Assembly: GCA_026008535.1 (NCBI GenBank)
Contig: BRKX01000006.1
Location: 37,622,664-37,686,663 of the forward strand
Origin: Perilla frutescens
Taxonomy: Eukaryota; Streptophyta; Magnoliopsida; Lamiales; Lamiaceae
Length of the DNA: 64,000 bases
Direction of reading: 5' to 3'
A model generated the notes under the pieces. The model did not search any database, was not told the DNA's origin, and saw nothing but the letters and a program-made list of their open reading frames with translations. Position 1 is the stretch's first letter; each line of letters starts with the position of its first letter. Positions 23,251 to 34,935 of the stretch are shown one piece after another. Position numbers and translations under genes: made by a program.

Positions 23251-23820
23251 TATAATATGGACGATATTGAAATATTTCAACTCTATTTTGGTTCCCTTGC
23301 AATACCACTGAGATACCGCTCGTATTAAAATTATGGGTTTCGAGCGGTATTTCATTTTCCGAGGTTCGAGAACACATGTGAGGAATCACTTTACATATTT
23401 ATTAGTCTGATTTGAGCTGAAAAATGAATACTTCTACTTATAATTTCTGAAAAGTGAGAGGACCACCTTGGAATACATTGGAAATTGAAAAAATAGGGAT
23501 ATATTAGACATAGTGGGTATTTCTTGAATGTGTGTAACAAAGTGGGTAAATGGGATTTTTAGTTAAGAGATATGGGTATTTAAATTTATATATATATATA
23601 TATATAATTTATGTATTTTTATAATGAAGGAAAACACCAAAAATGCAAAAGAAAAGGACTATTTAATTCAAGAACCAACTCCTTGCATAAGGAACTCATT
23701 TCTTATTTTGCTACCTTGACTTGTATTGTGAAACCTTATTCTTATTTTGCCACATAGATATAAGCACCTCTCAATGTGGATGCTCTAATTTCTATTATCC
23801 TCCCAGCCAATGAAATGGCG
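23251..23820. other. Spacer between arrays and ERS1 promoter
   Basis: No gene. It holds two more ATACCGCTCG words at about 23,310-23,350, a TA run at 23,590-23,606, and AT-rich DNA leading into the ERS1 promoter. Confidence 0.5.
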
Positions 23821-23826
23821 CGCCCA

Positions 23827-23943
23827 CACGTGCCAGCTGGGGCTGGATCCGATGCAGTCTTCACACGTGTGCTCACGTTCATTGAACCCGAGCTCTGCCC
23901 GTCGCTTTCATCACTCGTGATGGCTCAAATCAAAGCTATAAAT
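23827..23943 (+). promoter_or_regulatory. ERS1 core promoter: two G-boxes and TATA box
   Basis: CACGTG occurs at 23,827-23,832 (within CCACACGTGCC) and at 23,864-23,869 (within CACACGTGTG), 37 bp apart. TATAAAT follows at 23,937-23,943, then a CT-rich start region (23,945-23,965). GC content rises sharply here compared with flanking DNA. G-boxes bind bZIP and bHLH factors. The spacing fits a promoter whose transcript begins near 23,970. Confidence 0.6.
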
Positions 23944-23969
23944 CCTTCTCTCTCTTTTTTTTCCCTCCA

Positions 23970-24136
23970 CTTTACTTCACTTTTTGATGACTGCTCAACT
24001 CTCTCACTCCTCTTTATGTTCCCCTAAAATGATCCAACCATTTTTCCCAAATATATCTCCGCATGTTAATTTTGTCAAGCTCAATCAGTTCGCGGATTTA
24101 ACTTTTAGAATCGCGTGATGGAATTTTGTTGATCAG
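23970..24136 (+). other. ERS1 5'-UTR exon (predicted)
   Basis: The predicted leader runs from about 23,970 to a donor at GATCAG/GTATTT (24,136/24,137). A 1,079-bp intron (24,137-25,215) then ends in TTTTTCAG before ATTCGTCTAATGG. An intron in the 5' UTR is usual for this receptor subfamily. A short open frame at 23,776-24,027 overlaps this exon and is not taken as coding. Confidence 0.5.
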
Positions 24137-24489
24137 GTATTTTTTTTTTAAAATCTGGATTGTTTTTGAGTGTGGATTTTCTGGTGGTCATTGTACTTTG
24201 GGAGAAATGCATCTGTTGTTGCTGCGTGATCTCGGTTTCTGTGTCGATGATTCAAGTTCATCATATTGCTTGTTAAATTTATGTATCAGATCTTGTTGTT
24301 GTGCTCTACCTTGTTTGATTTTGGAGGAAAATTACTGCTTATTTAATTATTTTAGTTCTCTTCATGCTGCTGTGATGTATAATGTGTGCTGAATTACTTG
24401 TTTAGAAGCTCTTTTTAGTAAGATCAATTGCTTTGGAAGGCTGTAAATGGAGTTTTGTGAACTTTTTTTTGTGTTTACTGAGCAGCAAT

Positions 24490-24492
24490 AGT

Positions 24493-24563
<71 letters not shown>

Positions 24564-24640
24564 GTTTGCTCTTTACCGTGAAAGGGTGATTTGATTCATT
24601 GTTCATGACTACATGTTCTGGTTGCTGTTGGCGAAGTAAA

Positions 24641-24727
<87 letters not shown>

Positions 24728-24800
24728 TCTTTACCGTGAAAGGGTGATTTGATTCATTGTTCATGGCTAAATGTTATAGTTGCTGTTGGTGAAGGAAGGA
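24490..24800 (+). repeat. Duplicated (GA)n module in the ERS1 leader intron
   Basis: A (GT)n(GA)n run at 24,489-24,561 is followed by about 80 bp starting CTTTACCGTGAAAGGGTGAT. A second, longer (GA)n run at 24,643-24,722 is followed by a near copy of the same 80 bp. The unit is therefore GA-repeat plus flank, duplicated in tandem inside the intron. Confidence 0.92.
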
Positions 24801-25224
24801 TGAGCTAAATGTTATGGTATTGATAATTGATTCATTAACAAGTAACAACTTTTTAAGTGTCCTATTAAAATCATCAAACATTGGGACTTCAGATCTTGAA
24901 TGGTGAGAAATGCTTGTTGTTAGTCCTTCCATTGAAATCTTGGCATGCTATTAGCAAACTTTTGTGAATTAATCTTTATTAGTGACTTGGAAAGAAAGAT
25001 GAGTTGCCCTACTAATTTGTTCATTTATTACTGGAACCATCAAATCCAGAGAATCAAATATCATGTATAGTGCTATCATCTAGAAACATATATTCAAATT
25101 TTGCTCTGATGATTTACTTTTTGCCAAGAATTGCTCGAAATACATTTGTCTGCATTGTAATATATTCGTGATGAGGATGTTCAAACCCAAATTACTGGAT
25201 TTGTGTGTTTTTCAGATTCGTCTA

Positions 25225-27908
25225 ATGGAGTCCTGTGACTGTGTTGAGAGTCACTGGCCAGCTGATGGACTCCTGGTGAAATATCAATATATATCAGATT
25301 TTCTTATTGCGATTGCCTACTTCTCCATTCCTCTGGAGCTTATTTACTTTGTTCATAGATCTTCCTTCTTTCCATATAGATGGGTGCTAATACAATTTGG
25401 TGCTTTTATCATTCTTTGTGGGGCAACTCATCTCATCAATCTGTGGACATTCACTCTCCATTCAAAAACTGTTGCAGTGGTAATGACCATAGCAAAAGTT
25501 TCTACTGCTGCTGTATCATGCGTGACAGCATTGATGCTCGTTCACATTATTCCGGACCTGCTTAGTGTGAAGAGACGGGAGTCGTTTCTGAAAAATAAGG
25601 CAGAAGAATTAGACAGAGAAATGGGACTCATCATAACACAAGAAGAAACTAGCAGGCATGTCCGGATGCTAACTCATGAAATCAGGAGCACACTTGACAG
25701 ACACACAATACTGAGAACTACTCTTGTTGAGCTGGGAAGAACCTTAGATTTGGAAGAATGTGCACTGTGGATGCCGTCACAGCGAGGCTTGAATTTGCAA
25801 TTATCCCATACTTTGAGCAATTTGATACCAATTGGATCCACTGTGCCTACCAATCTTCCTATTGTAAATGAAGTTTTTAGTCGGGCTGAAGCAATCAATA
25901 TTCCTCATACGAGCCCACTGGTGAACTTTAAGCCTCTCCCGGGAAGATATATGTCTCCTGAAGCTGTTGCTGTCCGTGTACCACTCTTGCACCTCTCAAA
26001 TTTCCATATTAACAACTGGCCTGAAATGTCATCCAAAAGCTATGCTGTGATGGTTCTTATTCTGAATGGTGTAAGAAAATGGCGCGAGCACGAGCTTGAG
26101 CTTGTAGAGGTCGTTGTTGACCAGGTTTGTTTGATAACTTTTTCCTTCTACAATCATCCCTAATTACTCTATATTTATATGTGCTCTTTCTGTGATAGAT
26201 TTTGGTGCCATTTTCTGCTTCAATCTAGTTTCGTGTATAAGTGTATTTGATTCTTTTTTATATTCTCGTGTGATGCATAGGTTGCAGTAGCTCTCTCTCA
26301 TGCGGCGATTTTGGAAGAATCCATGCGGTCCCATGATCAGCTGATGCAGCAGAATGTAGCTCTGGATTTAGCTCGACGAGAAGCAGAGGTGGCTATCCGT
26401 GCTAGGAACGACTTCCTGGCTGTAATGAATCATGAGATGAGGACGCCAATGCACGCCATCTTATCTCTATGTTCGATGCTATTAGAAGCCGAGCTAGCTC
26501 CAGAACAAAGGGCTATGATAGAGACCATACTCAAGAGTAGCAACATACTAGCAACACTCATCAACGACGTTTTAGACCTTTCAAGGCTCGAAGATGGCAG
26601 CCTTCACTTGGAAGCCGAAGTATTCAATCTGCAGGCAGCTTTTAGAGAGGTAATCTAGATGTCTTCCTTCTTTTTGAAATACAAATATCAATACACCTCG
26701 GTTGCGATTCATTCACTACGGTTGTAGTTAAATGACAGGTTGTGGACTTGATAAGGCCTATTGCATCTGTGAAGAAACTGTCCCTAACTTTGACATTGGG
26801 TCTAGATGTTCCCGTTTGTGCTACCGGTGATGAAAAAAGACTCATGCAAATCATACTGATCGTTGTTGGTAACGCCGTTAAGTTTACAAAGGAGGGTTTC
26901 GTCGCAGTCGAGGCCTCTGTTGCAAAAGCAGAATACATCAGAGGCTGGCAACCTTCACAAGTGTATCCATCGTCAAATGATGCCCATTTTTACTTGCGGG
27001 TGCTGGTATTCCATTGATTCTTCTTCTCATTACATGAAAATTTGAATATGATAAAATATCATCGGTATTAGAAAAAATATTACAATAGAGCGGATATTCT
27101 TAAATACAAGTTTACATATAAAAATTATAATATTTTTAAGAATCTAATATATATTATACATGTTCCACCTCATATTTTAAAACACATGAATTTAGAAGAT
27201 AAATAAGATTCGTGAATTTTAAAAATTCAAATGTACGCACATCATTGTGTATGCATATTAGATTAGAAGATTCATTTATGTACTATGTATCTAGTAAATG
27301 TTAAGTATTTCATATCATATTAAATTTAATATAATATAGTTAAATAATTTTAGATATTTTATATAGATAGTTAGATATATTTGAAATATAATGTCATTTT
27401 ATTACAATATAGAGATAAATTTCATAAGGATAATCCTAAAAATACACTGAAATATTGTAATGTGGAGTTTATTCTTATTTATAATTGATTCCGAGTTGGG
27501 AGCATAATTTTTTATTATTATAATGAGATTATTCTTATTTGAAGGTTTTACTTTATATACATTTTACTCTACTACGCAGGTGAGGGACTCTGGTTGCGGC
27601 ATCAGCTCGAGCGACATCCCACGCCTATTCAACAAGTTCGCCGAGTCGCGAAACTCATCGAATCGGAGTAGAGCCTGCGCAGGTCTCGGCCTTCCCATTT
27701 GCAAAAGGTTGAATCTCTTAACTTTGCTGCAATATATTTGTAATTTTGTAGATTCTGATTTGGACGAGTAATCAGGTTTGTGAATCTGATGGGAGGTCAT
27801 ATATGGGTGGAAAGCCAGGGTCTGGGACATGGCAGCACAGTTACATTTGTAGTCAGACTTGGTATATCCAACATACAAAACGAAGCTGCATCACTGCAGG
27901 CCAACTAG
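25225..27908 (+). CDS. ERS1: Ethylene receptor, ERS1 type
   Basis: Coding exons are 25,225-26,124, 26,281-26,649, 26,739-27,005, 27,580-27,707 and 27,776-27,908, all with GT-AG borders and preserved frame, giving 598 aa. Residues 1-110 are the ethylene-binding membrane domain (three helices) with Cys4 and Cys6 for the disulfide dimer and Cys65/His69 for copper. A GAF domain follows (about 158-307), then the histidine kinase with phospho-acceptor His351 in MNHEMRTPMHAI, an N-box around 454-470 and a G1 box DSGCGI (515-520). The protein ends soon after the kinase with no receiver domain, which marks ERS1 and not ETR1. It acts at the ER membrane as a negative regulator of ethylene response through CTR1. 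The start is chosen because MESCDC aligns with the family start. Oddities: Ile464 where the family has Asn, and A-C-A before GLGL in the G2 box. Confidence 0.95.
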
Positions 27909-28580
27909 GTCACAATCCAACGTTGTGTGTCTGTGTGTGTGAGACAGAGAGAGAGAGGTATCGTATATTTGTATGATGATAAGTGAATGGAAAATAATAA
28001 ATTTTCACGGTGAGCGTCATAGCACGTAAAGGGAGTGAATACAAATGCTTTAAGCTAGTTAGTCGGTCTAAATGAAAGATACGAAATCCAAACATAAGAA
28101 ATAGAAACAATAATTCCACAAAACAACCAAAACCTAACTGATAAAAACTAATTTCAATGTGAAGCTGAAATTCAACAGAATTTATTGCATAAAACTTATT
28201 TCAAACATTAGATGACATTTTCTGTAATACTTAAAAACAGCATATCTGGAACACTAGCTTGAACAAGATCAACTAGACACAAGCATAGACCTATCAAACT
28301 GCAGGATAATTTTATGTTTGAAAATTGCAGATAAAAGAGGTAATATAAACACACCACATAAAGGAAAATCTCACATAAATAAGACATGAAATATAAATAA
28401 AGTTATGAAACATCTTATAATCAAAACAGAGGGGGGGGTTTATAATTTCAATACTCCTTTTACTAAACAACAGAGTTATATGATCATAACAACTCAAAAG
28501 CAAGGGATCAAAAAACTGGTGGTAGAGTTCTAACAAAACCATAACAATGAGACGGACGCACTGATTGCTGAAACTAGTCA
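27909..28580. other. Convergent 3' region of ERS1 and RPL19
   Basis: There are 672 bp between two stop codons on opposite strands. It holds a GT/GA-rich patch right after the ERS1 stop and AT-rich DNA. Open frames on the minus strand here are AT-biased and unconserved. Both 3' UTRs must lie here and may overlap. Confidence 0.7.
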
Positions 28581-30324
28581 TCACTTCTTTGCCTTCTTGG
28601 TTGCCCTACAATATGATTTGTAATAAATATATAAGATGATACAGCTTCAATTGGCAATGAGATACTTGTGCAGCAAATGCAAGACTTACGGAGCTTGCTG
28701 AGATGTCGGTGCAGGGGCAGCTGCCGGTGGGGCAGCCTTCTCTCCAGGTCCCTAGATCATATATAAAAGCAGAAACTCGTTTAAGCAATCAAATATAAGA
28801 AAATGGAAAAATGAATACACCATAGAACAACTTGAACAGAAAATGCCATAGCCTCATTTTCAAACTGCGCAATTTCCATTTTCTATGGAGGTTAGGTAGC
28901 AAATTGTTTTGAAGTTATACCTGAGCGAGACGTTCTTCTCTCCTAGCAAACTTTCTTTCCCGGCTAGCCTTGTTCTTTGCTCTCTTGGCCTCAAACTGGT
29001 CAGACAAGGTCTTCTCCCTAGCCTTCTCAGCCTTGGACTTGTGAATACTCTCCATCAACACACGCTTGTTCTTGAACACATTTCCCTTAACCTTCATGTA
29101 CATGTCATGGTACATGTGTTTGTCAATCTTCTTCGACTCGCGATACTTGCGTAGCAACCTTCTCAGCACACGCAACCTCCTCATCCACAGAATTTTAGTG
29201 GGCAACCTTGCCTCCCTGGTACCCTTGCGCTTACCTGAAATATTTCAAAAACAATGAAAATTAAAAGGCTAAAATAACAAAACTGGGATCAACTGTAAAC
29301 TAAATCAGAAAAGACAAACTGCATTGAAAAGAATCAGGGAAAAAATACCATATCCTGAGTGACGTCCCTTTCTCTTGGCCTCCTTCATCCGGCGGGCACG
29401 GGAACGTGAATGGATCTTTGTTGGCTTCCTGATGATGAAGCCATCCTTTACCAACTTCCTAATGTTTTGCCCTGCACGCAGATTATCCATAACATAAATA
29501 TGACAACTGAAAATAATCCAAAAAAAGGAAAGAAAGAAAAGGTTGATTACTAGCAGGCCCTAACAAGATTTAAAATAAGCGTAAATGAAATTGAATATCA
29601 AAAAAATGACTACATTCTATAATTAACAAACCTAAAAGGCTAAAACTATGTCTGCCTTTATTGATTCTACAGATTAACATCAAGTATATTCTACTTGCAT
29701 GGAGATTAGGCATAATAGATTAGGGATATGAAAAAATCATTCAGCATAAAAATCAATGCCAGTTTTAATTTTAAGCATTCTTAATTACTTCTATTAGCAT
29801 AAATCAGTAGAAGCAATATCAATATATAGCTCCGCATAAAAAATGAACTCTTCTAAGCAACAACATTAACACCACAATAACAAATATAAGTCCATCGTCC
29901 AATTAATACAACCTATTTTTCTACAACCTATATATAATTGAGGGAGAATTGGCAGAATCAGAGAGTTCAAGTTACATACAAAACCTAAACTCAGACCTAA
30001 ATACTACTTCCGAACTCAGAAATTCTGAAACTAAATTACAAAGCTCAAAATAGCAGTCGGAAACTCCAGCAAATGAAGGAAATGCAAACAAATGAGTAGC
30101 AAAAAGCAACCGTATCAAACAAATCAGATCTCAGAACACAGATATAGAAACAGCTAAAAAAGCAGATAAAATTCATTAAAAGGGAGATCGAAGAGTTGGA
30201 AAGCGTGCATACGAGAGTTGGCCATGGAGATTTCGTTGACTTCATTAGGGTCGAGCCAAACCTTGCCCTTGCCGCACTTCAATACGCTGGCGGAGAGCCG
30301 CTTCTGCAGCTTCAGTGACACCAT
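28581..30324 (-). CDS. RPL19: 60S ribosomal protein eL19 (RPL19)
   Basis: Five exons on the minus strand: 30,324-30,213, 29,471-29,349, 29,234-28,921, 28,751-28,690 and 28,605-28,581. All borders are GT-AG and the frame is intact, giving 211 aa, the usual plant length. The start MVSLKLQKRLSASVLKCGKG, the RQNIRKLVKDGF block, KPTKIHSRSRARRMKEAKRK, KILWMRRLRVLRRLLRKYRE and an Ala/Pro-rich tail ending KKAKK are diagnostic. The protein is a basic, helical component of the large subunit, with an extended C-terminal helix that takes part in intersubunit contacts. Its transcript converges on ERS1. The gene looks fully functional. Confidence 0.97.
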
Positions 30325-30415
30325 CTCTCTCTCTCGCTCTCGCTCTCTCTCTCTCGCTCTCCCCCTGTGGTGGGTGTGCGAATGGGAAATGAACTTAATC
30401 GAGACGAAGATAAGA

Positions 30416-30480
30416 TTTTATACGGCGCTCTAATTTTTTGCCCTAGGGTTTATGATATGGGCTTTTATTTATTTGGCCCA
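30416..30480 (-). promoter_or_regulatory. RPL19 promoter: TATA, telo-box, two site II motifs
   Basis: Reading on the minus strand upstream of the start codon: a CT-rich leader (30,325-30,362), TATAAAA (30,416-30,422), telo-box AAACCCTA (30,444-30,451), a site II-like AGCCCA (30,458-30,463) and TGGGCC (30,475-30,480). Telo-box plus site II next to each other is the hallmark of plant ribosomal protein promoters, which are driven by TCP-type factors in growing tissue. Confidence 0.85.
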
Positions 30481-30547
30481 TATCTCTGTTTGGGCATTCC
30501 ATTGCTCCACAAATAGTTTGTGAGTGACCAACTAAACCATCCTCAAA

Positions 30548-30567
30548 TCTATACTAAATATAAAAGC
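30548..30567 (+). other. Helitron 5' terminus
   Basis: TC followed by TATACTAAATATAAAAGC, preceded by A at 30,547. It matches the TCTATACTATATTAAAAG style of plant Helitron 5' ends. Confidence 0.85.
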
Positions 30568-31179
30568 AAAGTTTCCAAATTGATTTCAAATGGATTTGAA
30601 ATTGATTGATGGCAATTTTATAAAAAGATTTTAATTCTGAGGTCATTAGACTTTGCTATATTATTCAGTTAAAATATTAATTAAATATTTATAAATATTC
30701 AAACATGATCGTGTGTAGTGCATGTGTATTGGTAAAAATGTGTGATTATTAAATTTCACTTCTTTATTCAATTAAAATATTAATTAAATATTTTTAATAA
30801 TCAGCCACTACCACTATGAAACAGGGCAACGTGTGTTCTTTAAGAATTTAAAACGTTCATTTCTGTATAATTAAAAAAAAATTGACATTTAGAATAGTTA
30901 TATAATATACAAATATTTATAATGCAGATTTATAGTGAGCAAATTAGGTCAATTATTACACCCATGAAAAAAAAAATACATTTCAGAAATTAAAATAAAA
31001 CTGAAATCACCCACTACATGGAAGTTATACACCACTTCATTCCACCCACCACTTTTAATTGGAACAGATATAGATAAATAATAAAATTTACTATTAAAAA
31101 TCCACATAATTGATTCTCTCTGCATTATTTTCTCTGCATTTCCTTTGTGTCTCTATATTTTTGAAATTGAACTCCAGAT

Positions 31180-34100
31180 ATGGTTCCAGTATTTGGAACT
31201 ATGCGGATGTTGAAACCCGGAAAGAGCACGTTTGGTCTAGAATTACGACTTATACGATGTTACGAAAACACAAATTCATACAGTATGGAATGCGTATTCC
31301 ATGATCGAGAGGTAAGATCAGTTGCTTAAAGACTCGATTTTTAATAACAATATATTTATTAATTTGCAAGTTTTTTTTTTTGCAGGGCACACGTATTTAT
31401 GTAACTATTCCTAAAGCAAATGTTGAAAAGTTCAAACATCGCCTAATTGAAGGCAATGTTTATGCTCTTATCGATTTTGTAATCGGAATAAATATCATGA
31501 AATACAAAATAACTGCTTCGCTGTACAAGATAATCATCTTTAACCAGAGTAGGATATTTGAGGTTTTCCACGATGAATTTCCGCACCTTTTATATGAGAT
31601 GAAGTCGTTTGTTGATGCTGCAAACATGGAACAGCTAGGAGATGCGCCTATGTTTGGTAAGATTTTTATCAAACATACAAAAAGGTTTCTGTAGCGCAAA
31701 GTTCATAAACAGATAATTGATTATTTTAATTATTTATGCCAGATGTAATTGGAACTATAGTTTCCCACTATAGACCACTTACAAGAGAAATTAATGGGAA
31801 GCTTACCAAGTTGATGGACTTACTTCTGGAAGATTTGGAGTAAGGTATTACTTTTCATTACTATATTTGCGAATTTATAAATATACATTTGTTTTCATTT
31901 TGAGAAATTTTAAGTTATTATTTCTGTAATTGTGTATCAATTGAAATTGAATTTGACGTTTATGTTATTTAATACATCTGTAAATTTTTAAGTTGTTTAT
32001 TACATCTGTAATTGAGAAATTTTTAAGTTATTTATCATTTCTGTAATTGTGTATCAATTGAAATTGAATTTTACGTTTAAGTTATTTAATACATCTGTAA
32101 ATTTTTAAGTTGTTTATTACATCTGTAATTGAGAAATTTTTAACTTATTTATTTATTACATCTGTAATTGTGTATCAATTGAAATTTAGAATAACATGCA
32201 CTACACACGATCAGTTTGTCATGAATTAATAGAAAGATAATTAACTTTATAAAACATGAATATCCAAATTAACTTGTGTATCAATTGAAATTTAGGAGCG
32301 CAAAAATAGTAATTTTTTTCAATGTTTCCAGTGGAAATACGATAACAGCAACATTGTGGGAGAAGCATGCAGAAGACGTGATAGATTTTTTAAATTCGGC
32401 ACCTGAAGCTCCAGTGGTTATTATTCTGCAGTTTTGTAGACCTAACATTTACAGGGGTAAGAATATTATTGTTACATAAATTTTGATTATGTTAACGATT
32501 CTGATTATTTTAAACCAACAGGTGAGGTCAGAATTTCATCTTTATTTAATATTACAAAGATTGTCACAGATCAGAATATTTCAGAGATTTCTGAATTCTG
32601 TAGCAGGTAATTTATATTAATTTATATTAATTTACTATTTTACAATATTACATACTGTACATGTTAATTAAACCATATATTAAAATATGTTAATATTTAT
32701 TAATTATTAAATATTTTTTCAAGTTATCTGAGTAGTGGTAAAGTGAGATCGACAACAATCTCTACACTGACATCATCATCAACAAGGTCATTGAATGATG
32801 AAACTAGAGATGGGAATTTTGTACTAAAAACAATATCTGAAATCATGACAGATGGAGAGGTATTATAAATAAATGGAATAACAATTATTTATTTTTAATT
32901 TGAAAAAATATTTCACTGATTTTTCTTTTGTAATTAGGTTGGCTATTTCTGGGTATTTGCAACCATCCTATGCGTAGAGACCATTGGAGATTGGTCCTAC
33001 TTAGCTTGCAAAAGATATCATAAAAAGATGAGAGCAAGTGGAAGTCAATTTTTCTGTGAGAAATGTCAGTCCTATGATATTACAGGAAAACTGAGGTACA
33101 TAATATTTAATTAATTATTGTACAGTTTTAGAAAAATTATAATACTTATTGTTTAAAATTACAGGTACAAGTTAACTGTTAGGGTTGTGGATGACACTGG
33201 AACTACTTCTTTCCTACTGTGGGATAAGGAAAGTGTAGCACTAATTGGAAAAACAGCCTTGGAACTGAGTGTGGTAAATAATAATTTTTAAAATGTGTAA
33301 TATTAAACAAAACTGGATAAATGATAATTGAATTTTTTTTAGGGTCCAAGTTTTGAGGGAATTCCAGCAGGCATTGAACAATTAGCTAACAAAAAGGCTT
33401 TGTTCAATGTCTCAGTTGAACCAGGGCAGACAAGAAATTACACAGACTCTTTTAGTGTAGGAAGGATTTCAACTGACACACAAATTATCCAGAAAGTTTT
33501 GTGGAGAAAATGTGATTGAGGTAAAAAAATAATGAAACACATAGCATATTAAATATTACATCAATATCTTTATATATTTTATAACAAATCGTTTTTTTTA
33601 TAGGATGAGACTTCAGCTTCGATAAATGGAGATGAAATGATAGAAGAGACGGTATCTTCATTTTAATTTTTTAAAATTTATTATTAATTCGAAAGTCATA
33701 CTTATGGATAAGAAATATTTTATTTCAGATTTGTTCATCATCTTCAAAATTTGTTGTTGAATTGAGAAGTACTGAAGTTATCAGCAAAACAATTCAGCAG
33801 ATACTAGAAGATGGGTAGGTTAAAAAAAAATTACACTATTTAAAAAAAAAATTTACACTATTTTTCAGATTGAAAATAATTTTTTTATATTGCATCAACA
33901 TAAAAAAATTGTTATTAAATTCAGAGTAGAGAGTTTACAGTGTTTGCCACTATCAACTCCATTGAAGACATTACTTGCATGACATACCTTATATGCAAAG
34001 TATGTCGAAAGGAATTGGAGCCACACAATGGACTCAAATTCTTTTGCGAACAATGTGAATCTCTTGCTATATGTGGAAAAAGAAGGTTATTGATTAATTT

Positions 34101-34935
34101 ATACTTAGTATTTCAATTATTTTTTATCTTACAAAATTAAATCATTTTTTTTTTAAAAACATAGATACAAATTGACTGTTGAAGTGAGCGACGGCACTAC
34201 AACTACAACATTTCTGATGTGGGAAAATCAATACATTGAATTACTTGGACAAAAATCAGAAAATTCATCAGAGGTAATTATTCAGATTATCATGGATATT
34301 AATTTTTTAAAAATATAAACTAATTTCATTTTTTTTTATAGGATGAAATACTGGATTTACTTCCAGCTAAAGTTGAAGGCATAACAACTAAGAAAGGGCT
34401 ATTTAATATAATTGTCCTGCCGGAGCAGGTCAAGAATTTTAACGGACCATTTGATGTTGTTAAAGTTGCACATGAGGATAGTATAGTGGGAGAAACTTCA
34501 CTAAATCAGGTGCAAATTTTAATTAAAAAATATTACAAGTGAAATTTCAAATCTTTAACTAAAATTATATTAATTTTGTAGGAACCACCATCGAAATCAA
34601 AAAAAGAGAAGGAGGTGATTGATGACATTGCAGATGAGGTATATTACTATAGAAAAATTATTTTTGTTTTATTTTTAATAGATTTATGCATATCAGATTA
34701 TAAATTATTAACCAACATATAATATAGTTTGTAATTCATTTAATTTTTTTTACTATTTCAGGATATTTTGCTAAGAGACTCATTACTCACACCAAAGAAG
34801 ATGACGTCCAACACGAGTAATGCAGACAATATTATGGATGATGAACATGTTAAGAGAAAGCTGAATGATGAGTTTTCAGCCACCACCCAGAAGCGAAATA
34901 AAAGATTGCTGAAGAAGGATAAAATGTCAGCTTAA
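31180..34935 (+). pseudogene. Helitron RPA70-like ssDNA-binding protein gene
   Basis: Sixteen exons with GT-AG borders can be joined: 31,180-31,311; 31,386-31,656; 31,743-31,839; 32,296-32,456; 32,522-32,606; 32,724-32,859; 32,938-33,095; 33,165-33,273; 33,343-33,520; 33,604-33,651; 33,729-33,814; 33,930-34,085; 34,165-34,273; 34,342-34,509; 34,582-34,638; 34,762-34,935. The total is one base over a multiple of three, corresponding to about 707 residues. N-terminal OB folds (KPGKSTFGLEL, ECVFHDREGTRI, EDLESAKIVIFF, TATLWEKHAEDV) are followed by two copies of the C-terminal zinc OB fold (exons 7-9 and 12-14) and a basic tail. RPA in Helitrons is thought to coat displaced single strands. Exon 9 has one extra base near 33,500, causing TGA before the splice. 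In the first zinc finger the second Cys codon is TAT (33,016-33,018). Splicing is inferred. Confidence 0.75.

Noticed and set aside
20894..23389. Several minus-strand frames of 60-110 codons with similar proteins
   Set aside because: They are the same frame in successive copies of arrays B and C. They start and stop with the repeat and resemble no known protein.
23776..24392. Frames of 83 and 88 residues upstream of ERS1
   Set aside because: They overlap the promoter, 5' UTR and leader intron of ERS1 and look like chance frames.
24126..25224. Upstream ATG at 25,168 as ERS1 start
   Set aside because: The frame is open, but the 19 extra residues lie partly in the leader intron ending at 25,215. 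The family start is MESC at 25,225.
28312..28584. 90-residue minus-strand frame next to the RPL19 end
   Set aside because: It covers the 3' UTR of RPL19, is not conserved, and its composition is that of AT-rich non-coding DNA.
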